A DNA stretch of 24,123 nucleotides from an uncultured Lachnospiraceae bacterium (GTDB lineage Bacteria > Bacillota > Clostridia > Lachnospirales > Lachnospiraceae): contig CAJUQZ010000059.1 of assembly GCA_910588755.1 (NCBI GenBank), positions 1 through 24,123 on the forward strand, read 5' to 3'. This document shows positions 16,102 through 23,799 of this stretch, piece after piece. Under the pieces are notes generated by a model. That model saw only the letters and a list, made by a program, of their open reading frames with translations. It had not been told where the DNA came from and searched no databases. The number at the start of each line of letters is the position of its first letter. The stretch's first letter is position 1. The position numbers and the translations under genes were made by a program.

Positions 16102-16130
16102 AGTATATCATTATTGACTGGTTTTTCCAA
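16102..16130 (-). promoter_or_regulatory. Sigma-A promoter of the EAL-domain gene
   Basis: On the minus strand TTGGAA (16125-16130), 17 nt, TATACT (16102-16107). The -10 box is one arm of a palindrome TATACT-CTAT-AGTATA (16092-16107), which could be an operator. Confidence 0.65.
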
Positions 16131-16165
16131 TATTTTCTTGGTTTTATTGTCAGTTTTTTTGATAA

Positions 16166-16636
16166 TTATGAAATATAATCCTCCAGTATCTCCCAAAAAT
16201 AGTGCAGGAAGGAATCGCTCTCGTCAACAATTCCGCCATTGTCATGACAGGACCAGTTCACAATCGGGGACTCGTTGTTCCCGTCGCGCCGGCCTGTATC
16301 GATGCATCTAACGTAATCACCCAGATCCTGTATAACCACCAGCGCGTGGTCCATGCCCTTTTTCCTGTAAGCCTCTGTCGCGTACACCACGGTGTGGGAC
16401 GCCGCATCCTCCCCGCTGTCCTCGATTCCAAAAAAGTCAAACGTTTCCATTCCGCCAGAGCCATATGACGCAAGAAACCATCTGTAACTGTCTGGTAGTC
16501 TCACACCGAGATATTCCTCGACCTGTCTGATCTTCTCCTCGGACGCATGCTCCGGAATACAGAAAATCTCCGCGGCATCCACCGACTCCTCCTCACAGAC
16601 CTGCTCTATCCGGTCTCTTAACGCTTCATAAGTCAT
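16166..16636 (-). CDS. SMI1/KNR4 (SUKH) family protein
   Basis: A 156-aa cytoplasmic protein of the SUKH superfamily. The signature is visible from residue 25: IPEHASEEKIRQVEEYLGVRLPDSYRWFLASYGSGGM, followed by FFGIED and a C-terminal NWSCHDNGGIVDESDSFLHYFWEILEDY. SUKH proteins often act as immunity proteins against polymorphic toxins, but many chromosomal members have no toxin partner. A purine-rich AGGGGG lies 8 nt before the ATG. The gene follows the Uma2 gene after only 15 nt, so they are probably co-transcribed. No toxin with an export signal is next to it. Confidence 0.88.
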   Translation of the reverse strand: MTYEALRDRIEQVCEEESVDAAEIFCIPEHASEEKIRQVEEYLGVRLPDSYRWFLASYGSGGMETFDFFGIEDSGEDAASHTVVYATEAYRKKGMDHALVVIQDLGDYVRCIDTGRRDGNNESPIVNWSCHDNGGIVDESDSFLHYFWEILEDYIS

Positions 16637-16651
16637 CGCATTTTCCCCCTG

Positions 16652-17194
16652 TCACTGCACCCTGATAGAAAATCCCTCATAGATTCCAACTGGAACATCC
16701 TCGTCAAAAGAGTAATGCTCCACCTCCTTAACATCCCCATTCTCAAACTGATACACCATAAGCTGCTGCTTTGCCGGATTTACAATCCAGTACTCCCGGA
16801 CACCGGCCTCCTGATATTTTATCAGCTTTATAAAATAATCCATCGACTTGCTTCCCGGCGAGACAATCTCAATAATCCAGTCCGGCGCCCCGTGACAGCC
16901 CTTCTCGTCCAATTTGGAGGTATCACAGATGATGGAGAGATCCGGTTCAAAATAAGTGGTGTCGTCCTTGTTCAGAAACACCGCAAATGGTGCCGGATAG
17001 ACCTCGCACTCCCCGTTCTGACTGTCAATAAAATTTAATATTTTTTGATTCAACCTACTGCTAATTTTCTGATGCGTCCTGCCCGGCGATGCCATGTAGT
17101 ATATTTTACCGTCTACCAGCTCTGCGCGCACCCCGTCCGGCAATGCATAAATATCCTCAACTGTATAAACCTGTTCTTTTCGCAATACATCCAT
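16652..17194 (-). CDS. Uma2-family (DUF820) putative restriction endonuclease-like protein
   Basis: A 180-aa single-domain protein of the PD-(D/E)XK nuclease fold. Features are VYTVEDIYALPDGVRAELVDGKIYYMASPG (9-38), FEPDLSIIC with Asp85, APDWIIEIVSPGS with Glu109, and DYFIKLIKYQEAGVREYWIVNP (119-140). These match the Uma2 pattern, including the shifted lysine after the acidic pair. Catalysis has rarely been shown for this family. The ATG at 17194 has AGGAGG 9 nt upstream; a TTG two codons earlier is less likely. A SUKH gene follows after 15 nt. Uma2 genes are abundant in cyanobacteria and also occur in Lachnospiraceae. The role is unknown. Confidence 0.9.
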   Translation of the reverse strand: MDVLRKEQVYTVEDIYALPDGVRAELVDGKIYYMASPGRTHQKISSRLNQKILNFIDSQNGECEVYPAPFAVFLNKDDTTYFEPDLSIICDTSKLDEKGCHGAPDWIIEIVSPGSKSMDYFIKLIKYQEAGVREYWIVNPAKQQLMVYQFENGDVKEVEHYSFDEDVPVGIYEGFSIRVQ

Positions 17195-17292
17195 ATTCAA
17201 AAACCTCCTCTAAAGCAATCTGTTCTTTGCAGCTTTAAAATAATCTTAACACAATCCCTGTGATATTTCTATTCGTTCCTTAATAATGTTTC

Positions 17293-17375
17293 CTTTAAAT
17301 CCCCCTGCGTGCGCCGGGCACATGCGGGGGGAAGTATTCCGAAGCCAGTATGACTTTAAAATCCCCCTGCGGGTA
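17293..17375. repeat. GC-rich hairpin and direct repeat in the gpmI-Uma2 spacer
   Basis: The 329-nt spacer between the gpmI stop and Uma2 has no gene. It holds a direct repeat, CTTTAAATCCCCCTGCG (17293-17309) and CTTTAAAATCCCCCTGCG (17354-17371). The first copy forms the arm of a strong hairpin at 17301-17331 (CCCCCTGCGTG with its complement, one mismatch, 3-nt loop). It looks like a REP-type element. Confidence 0.6.
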
Positions 17376-17394
17376 CATACACAAAGCTGCAGAT

Positions 17395-17424
17395 TTCCCT
17401 ACACACCCATGTGCATAAACAAGG
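17395..17424. repeat. Third copy of the short dispersed hairpin repeat
   Basis: TTCCCTACACACCCATGTGC, continuing ATAAACAAGG, matches the copies at 6587-6644. Relative to the copy at 6614, a G-C pair of the small hairpin is replaced by A-T, so pairing is kept. It ends at the foot of the putative gpmI terminator. Confidence 0.45.
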
Positions 17425-17461
17425 TGCAAAAGCTTAACACTCCGCTAAGCCCTTACACCTT
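17421..17461 (-). terminator. Putative terminator of gpmI
   Basis: In minus-strand RNA an 18-bp stem forms with four G-U pairs: arms 17444-17461 and 17421-17438, loop of 5 nt. The mispairs on the plus strand (A-C) all become G-U on the minus strand, which shows the direction of use. A short CUUGUUUA tract follows. It lies 62 nt past the gpmI stop. Confidence 0.6.
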
Positions 17462-17523
17462 GTCCGCTCGCTGCCGCATTGTCTTTGCCTGACAGCAGTC
17501 CCTATTCGCTTTATGCCAGTTCC

Positions 17524-19046
17524 TTATCTGCGTACCAGCAGCGACTTGCCTGTCATCTCCGCAGGCTGCTGCATTCCCATCGTCTCGATTAATGTCGGTA
17601 CGATATCCGCCAGGCATCCGCCCTCGCGCAGTGTGTACGCCGAATCATAATTCACGAGGATAAACGGAACCGGATTCGTCGTGTGCGCAGTGAACGGTGC
17701 ACCGGTCTCATAATCGACAAGCTGCTCCGCATTGCCGTGGTCTGCGCAGATAAACATGGTGCCATTCACCTCAAGGATTGCGTCAACTGCCTTCCCCACA
17801 CACTCGTCAACCGCTTCCACAGCCTTGATTGCAGCCTCCTCAACGCCTGTGTGCCCAACCATGTCAGGATTTGCAAAATTGATGATAATGACATCATACT
17901 TCCCGGAGCGGATTGCGTCCGTGAGCTTGTCGCACACCGTATAAGCGCTCATCTCCGGCTTTAAGTCGTAGGTTGCAACCTCCTTCGGTGAAGGTACGAG
18001 CACCCTGTCCTCGCCCTCATTGGGTTCTTCCACGCCGCCGTTAAAGAAGAATGTCACATGGGCATACTTCTCTGTCTCATGTTGTTTGCCGCCAGCCACT
18101 CGCCAAAGGTATTCGTCACCGAAATCTTGTGGAATGCGACAGACTTGTTTGGAATCGTCGGGTCATAGTCCGAGAAGCACACATATTTCAGGTCAAGACG
18201 CTTTCTGTCAAAGCCCTTGAAATCATTGTCACAGAAAGCCCTGGTAATCTCCCTTGCGCGGTCCGGCCTGAAATTGAAGAAAATAACCGAGTCGCCGTCC
18301 TGAATCGTCGCGACCGCCTTGCCGTTCTCTGTCACAACTGTAGGAAGTACAAACTCGTCGGTCTTGTCATTGTCATAAGACTGCTGGATTCCCGCGGGGC
18401 CTGATGCTGCCTGCTCACCCTTGCCCTCCGTCATCGCCTCGTATGCCTTCTGCACGCGGTCATAGTTGTTATCCCTGTCCATCGCATAGTAGCGTCCCAT
18501 GACAGACGCGATCTTACCGACACCAATCTCTGCCATCTTTGCCTCAAGCTCCTCCGCATAGCCTTTTCCTGACGCAGGCGGCGTGTCACGCCCGTCGAGG
18601 AAGCAGTGCACATAGACCTTGGAGAGTCCGTTTCTCTTTGCGAGCTCAAGCAGTCCGTACAGGTGCGTATTGTGGCTGTGAACACCGCCGTCTGACAGCA
18701 GTCCGAACATATGCAGCGCCGAGTCCTTTGCCTTACAGTTCTCCACGGCCTCCATCAGCGCAGGGTTCTCAAAGAACGTGCCGTCCTGTATCTCTTTTGT
18801 AATTCTGGTAAGCTCCTGATAAACAATTCTTCCAGCACCCATATTCAGATGCCCTACCTCAGAGTTTCCCATCTGTCCGTCAGGAAGTCCCACGGCCATG
18901 CCGCTCGCATTTCCCTTCACAAACGGATACTCCTTCATCAGCCTGTCCATCACAGGCGTCCTGCCAAGTGCCACGGCATTGTGCTCTGTCTTTTCATTTA
19001 ATCCGTAACCGTCAAGAATCATTAACACGGTTGTCTTCTTGCTCAT
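17524..19046 (-). pseudogene. gpmI: 2,3-bisphosphoglycerate-independent phosphoglycerate mutase, disrupted
   Basis: Interconverts 3- and 2-phosphoglycerate in glycolysis. Two overlapping frames encode it. The first (19046 to 18054) carries LDGYG with metal ligand Asp12, MGNSEVGHLNMGAGR with phospho-acceptor Ser62, and GRDTPP. The second (18099 to 17524) carries ETEKYAHVTFF, NFANPDMVGHTG, ADHGNAE and TAHTTNPVPF, the remaining Mn ligands. The break is at 18078-18081: after LAANN the next in-frame family residue would start a stretch like LKQLRIA, but only 2 nt separate AAC from the codons of ETEK. That is a net loss of about 19 nt, giving a frameshift and a stop 8 codons later. The second frame begins at a GTG without a ribosome binding site. 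AGGAG lies 8 nt before the ATG. Either a real deletion or an assembly error. Confidence 0.9.
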
Positions 19047-19144
19047 CTCTCATTCTCCTTTTTCATTTCCATATTTTAGTAGTGTTTTTTCCACTCCCGT
19101 TCACGCAGAGGGAGACGTGCGCCAAAATGCTTACACCCGTTTAA

Positions 19145-19173
19145 AGTATACACTTTTTTAAAGCCCCGCGCAA
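19145..19173 (-). promoter_or_regulatory. Candidate promoter of gpmI
   Basis: On the minus strand TTGCGC (19168-19173), 17 nt, TATACT (19145-19150). The leader to the gpmI start would be about 95 nt. Confidence 0.55.
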
Positions 19174-19228
19174 TCATTTCATCAAAGAACTGTTAAAAAA
19201 TGACATTCCGCTAGAATATTCCCAGATC

Positions 19229-19786
19229 TTATTCATAATCTGCCTCGTCATACACATAATCTTTATAGTAGTCTGTCTCATCCTGATTGTCCAGCCACAA
19301 TTCAAACCAGCCCAGAAAATCCTGCCGCTCACAACAGGGCTGGACACCCACATCTGTAAAATTCCAAACCTCACCCCGGCATTTTCCAGCAGTTATCAGG
19401 TTGTAACTCATGCTGTCTCCTAGATAAATCAGTTCGATATTTCCCCGGTAAACTTTTTCATCCTGCTCGGCCTCAATGACATCCGAATCCCGCTCATCAT
19501 CTTCCCAGAGCCAGAATTTTTCGAGCATAAAGGGCTCATGTGGACTCTGGCATGGACTGTCTTCCAGACTGTTGAGGCGACAGTCATCGTACATACATTC
19601 GCACCCATTTCCAACTTTTTTCAAAAACAGCCTATATGCCTGCGGCAGCTGGATCTTGTGGCTGTCCTCATACGCTGCAAGCTCCTCCTCCGAAAGACAA
19701 TTACCCATCTGAATCTGAAGCGCGTCGATCTTTCCCTGAATCCGTTCTATCACTTTTTCATAGTCCTCTGGTTGATATACAGGCAT
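19229..19786 (-). CDS. SMI1/KNR4 (SUKH) family protein, second copy
   Basis: A 185-aa cytoplasmic protein. The SUKH core is NCLSEEELAAYEDSHKIQLPQAYRLFLKKVGNGC, followed by a long acidic region (EKFWLWEDDERDSDVIEAEQDE) and a C-terminal FLGWFELWLDNQDETDYYKDY. Sequence similarity to the SUKH protein at 16166 is only at motif level. The ATG at 19786 has AAAGGAG 8 nt upstream; an ATG at 19792 is only 2 nt from it, and the frame is open to 19828. It has a near-consensus promoter of its own and is divergent from the ABC exporter leader. No toxin is adjacent. Function unknown. Confidence 0.87.
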   Translation of the reverse strand: MPVYQPEDYEKVIERIQGKIDALQIQMGNCLSEEELAAYEDSHKIQLPQAYRLFLKKVGNGCECMYDDCRLNSLEDSPCQSPHEPFMLEKFWLWEDDERDSDVIEAEQDEKVYRGNIELIYLGDSMSYNLITAGKCRGEVWNFTDVGVQPCCERQDFLGWFELWLDNQDETDYYKDYVYDEADYE

Positions 19787-19840
19787 TGCCATCTCTCCTT
19801 TATTCTCAACAAATCTAATTGTTAACATGCATTTTATTTT

Positions 19841-19869
19841 ATGATATCATTTATCAAAAATATTGTCAA
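19841..19869 (-). promoter_or_regulatory. Sigma-A promoter of the second SUKH gene
   Basis: On the minus strand TTGACA (19864-19869), 17 nt, TATCAT (19841-19846), a near-perfect promoter about 55 nt before the start codon. Its -35 box is the first of three repeated TTGACA units. Confidence 0.75.
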
Positions 19870-19904
19870 AAAAGAACTGTCAAAAAGAACTGTCAAAAAA
19901 GAAT
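19864..19904. repeat. Three tandem TGTCAAAAAAGAAC repeats between divergent promoters
   Basis: Units start at 19864, 19878 and 19891 and are 14, 13 and 14 nt long. Each carries a minus-strand TTGACA. They fill the gap between the SUKH promoter and the ABC leader promoter. Confidence 0.75.
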
Positions 19905-19913
19905 GATAAGTAG

Positions 19914-19942
19914 TTGACAACCACCCAAAATAAGAGTATGTT
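19914..19942 (+). promoter_or_regulatory. Promoter of the ABC exporter leader
   Basis: Consensus TTGACA (19914-19919), 17 nt, TATGTT (19937-19942). Transcription should start near 19949, about 65 nt before the leader peptide gene. Confidence 0.75.
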
Positions 19943-20014
19943 AGATAAAGTAACCAATTATTGCATTTGTTGGAAATCATAACAAGTGCCACGCACAGGA
20001 AAGGAGGTAGTGCT

Positions 20015-20101
20015 ATGTTGAATCAGTCTGGAAATACTGCAATAAATCAGCGTATAGCGTTATACAATAGTAAAATTATCTCCGGGGTATCTTGGATCTG
20101 A
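20015..20101 (+). CDS. Putative leader peptide of the ABC exporter operon
   Basis: A 28-codon frame starting MLNQSGNTAINQ and ending SGVSWI, with TGA at 20099-20101. Its ribosome binding site is the best in the window: AAAGGAGG, with the core AAGGAGG (20001-20007) 7 nt before the ATG. It lies between a consensus promoter (19914-19942) and an intrinsic terminator (20152-20182), with the ABC genes beyond. This matches the plan of ribosome-mediated attenuators such as bmrB upstream of bmrCD in Bacillus subtilis, where a ribosome stalled by an antibiotic on the leader peptide prevents terminator formation. The peptide has no clear signal or membrane segment. I recognise no family, and translation is inferred from the site alone. 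Confidence 0.65.
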   Translation: MLNQSGNTAINQRIALYNSKIISGVSWI

Positions 20102-20151
20102 CAGACTGTTTCAGACAGGCTTCTGCAAATCCTACAATATCGTATCATCTG

Positions 20152-20182
20152 CCTCATGGTAATTTTGCCATGAGGTTTTTTT
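20152..20182 (+). terminator. Leader terminator upstream of the ABC genes
   Basis: A perfect 8-bp stem CCTCATGG (20152-20159) and CCATGAGG (20168-20175) has an 8-nt loop and is followed by seven T (20176-20182). It ends the leader transcript 95 nt before the first ABC gene unless anti-terminated. Confidence 0.92.
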
Positions 20183-20276
20183 GTACTTTTGTACGAATTA
20201 CACAGTCAGTCAATACCCGGAGCACAATCCTAGAGCATGTTCGAAATATGCCCCAGGGGAAAGGAAACAAGCTTTT

Positions 20277-22031
20277 ATGAGAAAAAAACTATCTATGTAC
20301 ATATGGGAATACAAATGGCATTACGCCTTTGCCATCGCTTCGCTTCTGGTCAGTGTTTGCCTTGACATGCTGGCGCCGATGCTCACCATGCACATCATTG
20401 ACGATGTGATCCTAGGTGGCAATATCGCAATCCTGCCCTATCTGCTAGGCGGTATCCTGATCGTCGGCGTCGGGCGCTGTGTTTTCCAGTACGCAAAGGA
20501 ATACACCTTTGACAAGGTGGGATCGTCCATCGGCTCAGATATGCGCAAAAACCTGTTTGACCACATCCAGGGCCTAAGCAGCAGCTTCTTTGACAAAACC
20601 AATACTGGGGAGCTCATGGCGCGTGTGAAGGATGACATCGACCGGATCTGGAACACCCTATCCTACGTAAGCATGCTGCTCCTGGAAGTCATTTTTCACA
20701 CCTGTGTGGTGCTCTTTTGCATGTACCGCCTGCACGCACCGCTCGCTGTCATCCCGACAATCGCCATGCTCATCTCCGCCCTCATCGCCGTCGGCATGGA
20801 ACGACACCTTGGCTCGGTCTACGAGGATATCAGTGAGGAAAACGCCGTTCTAAACACCGTTGCGGAGGAAAACCTTGCCGGTGTGCGCACGGTGAAGGCT
20901 TTTGCGCGGGAAAAGTTTGAGATCAGCAAATTCCTATCGCACAACCAGCGCTACTATGAGCTGAACATGCGCCAGTCCAAGGTATTTGTGCGCTATTATC
21001 CATACCTGCAGATCATCACAAAACTTCTGCCCATGACAATCCTTCTGCTCGGCGGACGTCTTGTGATCCAAGAAACAATCACACTGGGCATGCTCGGGGC
21101 TTTTCTCGAGTACTCCAACAATATCGTTTGGCCTATGGAGATGCTCGGCTGGCTGTCAAATGACTTTTCGGCCGGTATCGCCTCCAATAAAAAGATTGTC
21201 CGAATCTATGAACAGCAGCCTGCCATTACCGAGGCGAAAAACCCTGTCCATTTAGACCATGTGCAGGGCGGAATCGAATTTTCACACGTCTCCTTCCACA
21301 AAGAAGACATGCACGAAATTCTTCACGATATCACCTTTCAGGCAGCACCCGGCTCAACCATCGGCATCATGGGTGCCACAGGCGCCGGGAAAACGTCGGT
21401 GATCCAGCTGCTGCAGCGGCTGTACGATGCCACAGGAGGCTGTATCATGCTTGACGGCGTTGACATACGGCAGCTGTCCTTAAAACAGCTTCGCAGCAGC
21501 ATTTCGATTGTCATGCAGGATGTGTTTTTATTCTCGGACACTATCAATGAAAATGTAAAGCTTGGTAAGAAGGAATATATTGATGAGGCCATTGTGCGCA
21601 AGGCTTCCAGGGATGCCCAGGCAAGCGGTTTTATCGAAAAGATGCCCGACGAATATGAGACGGTCATCGGCGAGCGCGGCATCGGGCTTTCCGGTGGACA
21701 AAAGCAGCGCATCAGCATCGCAAGGGCGCTTGCAAAACACACGCCAATCCTCATTATGGACGACTCTACATCCGCGCTGGACATGGAGACAGAACACGAG
21801 ATCCAAAAGACACTCAAATCGCTTCCCGACACCACAAAGCTGATCATCGCTCACCGCATCAGCGCCGTGCGTCATGCTGACGAGATAATCGTACTCGAAA
21901 ATGGCTCGATCGCAGAGCGCGGGACACACGATGAGCTTCTCGCCCAAAAGGGCTTGTACTATACCACCTATGTATCGCAGTACGGTGAACCGACTGCCAT
22001 CAAAAAAGGAGGTGCATACGATGGCAATTAA
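20277..22031 (+). CDS. ABC exporter half-transporter, degenerate-site subunit (BmrC-like)
   Basis: A fused membrane-plus-ATPase half exporter, 584 aa. Residues 1-310 hold six membrane helices (ABC type 1 exporter fold) and 330-570 the nucleotide-binding domain. Walker A is GATGAGKTS (366-374), Q-loop Gln414, signature LSGGQ (471-475), Walker B ILIMDD (491-496) and H-loop His526. The residue after Walker B is Asp496 instead of the catalytic Glu, the mark of the non-hydrolysing site in heterodimeric exporters such as BmrCD and TM287/288. The ATG at 20277 has AAAGGA 11 nt upstream; the frame is open to 20181 but that part overlaps the terminator. It overlaps the next gene by 11 nt. The substrates are probably drugs or lipophilic compounds, by family only. 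Confidence 0.93.
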   Translation: MRKKLSMYIWEYKWHYAFAIASLLVSVCLDMLAPMLTMHIIDDVILGGNIAILPYLLGGILIVGVGRCVFQYAKEYTFDKVGSSIGSDMRKNLFDHIQGLSSSFFDKTNTGELMARVKDDIDRIWNTLSYVSMLLLEVIFHTCVVLFCMYRLHAPLAVIPTIAMLISALIAVGMERHLGSVYEDISEENAVLNTVAEENLAGVRTVKAFAREKFEISKFLSHNQRYYELNMRQSKVFVRYYPYLQIITKLLPMTILLLGGRLVIQETITLGMLGAFLEYSNNIVWPMEMLGWLSNDFSAGIASNKKIVRIYEQQPAITEAKNPVHLDHVQGGIEFSHVSFHKEDMHEILHDITFQAAPGSTIGIMGATGAGKTSVIQLLQRLYDATGGCIMLDGVDIRQLSLKQLRSSISIVMQDVFLFSDTINENVKLGKKEYIDEAIVRKASRDAQASGFIEKMPDEYETVIGERGIGLSGGQKQRISIARALAKHTPILIMDDSTSALDMETEHEIQKTLKSLPDTTKLIIAHRISAVRHADEIIVLENGSIAERGTHDELLAQKGLYYTTYVSQYGEPTAIKKGGAYDGN

Positions 22032-23799
22032 TTCTTATAAGGAAGACGAAAAACTGACCGAGATGAGCAAGCTAAGAACATTGGGAAGACTGTTCTCCTA
22101 TCTGCTCTCACACAAGGCCTCCATCGTCGTAGTGCTGCTGATCATGGCGTACTGCGTCTGCGTAAGCTTGATAAACCCATTGATTATAGAATCCGCGATT
22201 GATAGCCACATTTCAACCGGAGATTATAACGGTCTGTATCGGCTCGCCGCAATTGCACTTGTACTAAATGGTATTCTTATCATTTTGGTAAAGGCGCGCA
22301 TGTATATTATGGCAAAGGTATGCAACAGGATTCTTCTGACCATCCGGCAGGAATTGTATACTCATATCCAGACATTGGATTTTCATTTCTTTGACAGCAG
22401 GCCAACGGGTAAGATTCTTTCCCGGATTATTGGAGATATTAATTCCCTGAAGGATGTGCTGTCCAACTGCGTGACCACATTGATACCAGATTTCATCACC
22501 ATCTGCGCGGTAGTCGTCATCATGTTTGTCAAAAACGCCAGGCTTGCCGCCGCCGCACTGATCAGCATTCCCCTCATGATCATAGGCATCTGGTTTATAC
22601 AGGTGCGCTCGCACAAGTGCTGGCAGATCTTTCGGAAAAAGTCCTCCAATCTCAACGCCTTTGTGCATGAGGACCTATCTGGCATCCGTATTATACAGAG
22701 CTTTACAGCCGAGGAGGAGACGAAGGAGACCTTCCAAACCCTTGTCAACGAGCATCAACAGTCCTTTATGGATGCCGTACTGTACGCAGACGCCTTTGGT
22801 TCTGTCATCGATTTCTGCTGGGGACTTGGAAATGTATCTCTGTGGTTTACAGGCATCATGATACTTGGCATCGACACGACATCGGTTGGAACCCTCATCG
22901 CGTTTGGCACATACATCTCAATGTTCTGGCAACCCATTATGAACCTGAGCAACTTTTACAACCAGCTCATCACCAACATTTCAGGTGCGGAGCGGATTTT
23001 TGAAATACTAGATACCAGCGCAGAGATCGTGGACGCTGACAATGTGACGCAGATGCCAGCGATTACTGGAAGCGTTGATTTTGAACATGTCAGCTTCTCC
23101 TATGAGGAGGGCACGGATGTCTTAAACGATGTGAGTTTTCATATCAATCCCGGCGAGACGATCGCCCTCGTGGGGCCTACCGGCGCCGGAAAGACAACCA
23201 TTGTAAACCTGATCAGTCGCTTCTATGATATCCAGAAGGGCGTAATCCGGATTGACGGCGCAGATATCAAAACGGTCAGTATCGAGAGCCTGCGCCAGCA
23301 GATGGGCATTATGACACAAGATAACTTCTTATTTACAGGGACTATTCGTGAAAATATCGCCTACGGAAAGTTAGACGCGACTGACGAGGAAATCATCGCT
23401 GCGGCAAAGGCTGTCCATGCACATGATTTTATCACAAAGCTTCCTAATGGCTATGACACAAAGCTTGAGGAGCGCGGCGGCGGTCTATCCGTCGGCCAGA
23501 AACAGCTGCTCGCCTTTGCCCGGACAATGGTCAGCATGCCAAAAATCCTGATTTTAGATGAGGCAACATCAAGCATCGACACCAAGACAGAGCTGCTCGT
23601 GCAGGACGGGATCGAGACATTGTTAAAGGGGCGTACTTCCTTTGTCATCGCACACCGCCTGTCCACAATCCAGAAGGCCGACCGCATCTTTGTCATAGAC
23701 AATGGCGGCATCGTGGAAGAAGGAAACGCAAAAGAGCTGATGGCAAAAAAGGGGGCTTACTACAGACTCTACACTGCACAGCTTCAGGATGTAATATAA
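22021..23799 (+). CDS. ABC exporter half-transporter, catalytic-site subunit (BmrD-like)
   Basis: Partner half exporter, 592 aa. Six membrane helices lie within about 20-320 and the ATPase domain in 345-590. Walker A is GPTGAGKTT (385-393), Q-loop Gln433, Walker B ILILDE (509-514) with catalytic Glu514, and H-loop His545. The signature is LSVGQ (489-493) instead of LSGGQ. In the dimer this weak signature faces the Asp496 site of the partner, while the partner's intact LSGGQ faces Glu514, giving one degenerate and one active site. AAAGGAGG lies 8 nt before the ATG at 22021, and the start overlaps the upstream stop by 11 nt, so translation is coupled. The last codons form one arm of a terminator. 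Confidence 0.94.
   Translation: MAINSYKEDEKLTEMSKLRTLGRLFSYLLSHKASIVVVLLIMAYCVCVSLINPLIIESAIDSHISTGDYNGLYRLAAIALVLNGILIILVKARMYIMAKVCNRILLTIRQELYTHIQTLDFHFFDSRPTGKILSRIIGDINSLKDVLSNCVTTLIPDFITICAVVVIMFVKNARLAAAALISIPLMIIGIWFIQVRSHKCWQIFRKKSSNLNAFVHEDLSGIRIIQSFTAEEETKETFQTLVNEHQQSFMDAVLYADAFGSVIDFCWGLGNVSLWFTGIMILGIDTTSVGTLIAFGTYISMFWQPIMNLSNFYNQLITNISGAERIFEILDTSAEIVDADNVTQMPAITGSVDFEHVSFSYEEGTDVLNDVSFHINPGETIALVGPTGAGKTTIVNLISRFYDIQKGVIRIDGADIKTVSIESLRQQMGIMTQDNFLFTGTIRENIAYGKLDATDEEIIAAAKAVHAHDFITKLPNGYDTKLEERGGGLSVGQKQLLAFARTMVSMPKILILDEATSSIDTKTELLVQDGIETLLKGRTSFVIAHRLSTIQKADRIFVIDNGGIVEEGNAKELMAKKGAYYRLYTAQLQDVI

Noticed and set aside
17293..17461. CRISPR array in the repeat-rich spacer
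   Set aside because: Only two or three unequal repeats with irregular spacing and no cas genes.
18054..18099. Programmed frameshift in gpmI
   Set aside because: There is no slippery heptamer, and conserved residues are missing at the junction, so a deletion explains it better.
20015..20101. Small membrane toxin (type I toxin-antitoxin)
   Set aside because: The peptide lacks a hydrophobic membrane span and no antisense promoter was seen; a leader role fits its position better.
20181..20276. N-terminal extension of the first ABC gene
   Set aside because: It starts inside the terminator T-run and lacks a ribosome binding site; the ATG at 20277 begins the normal family N-terminus.
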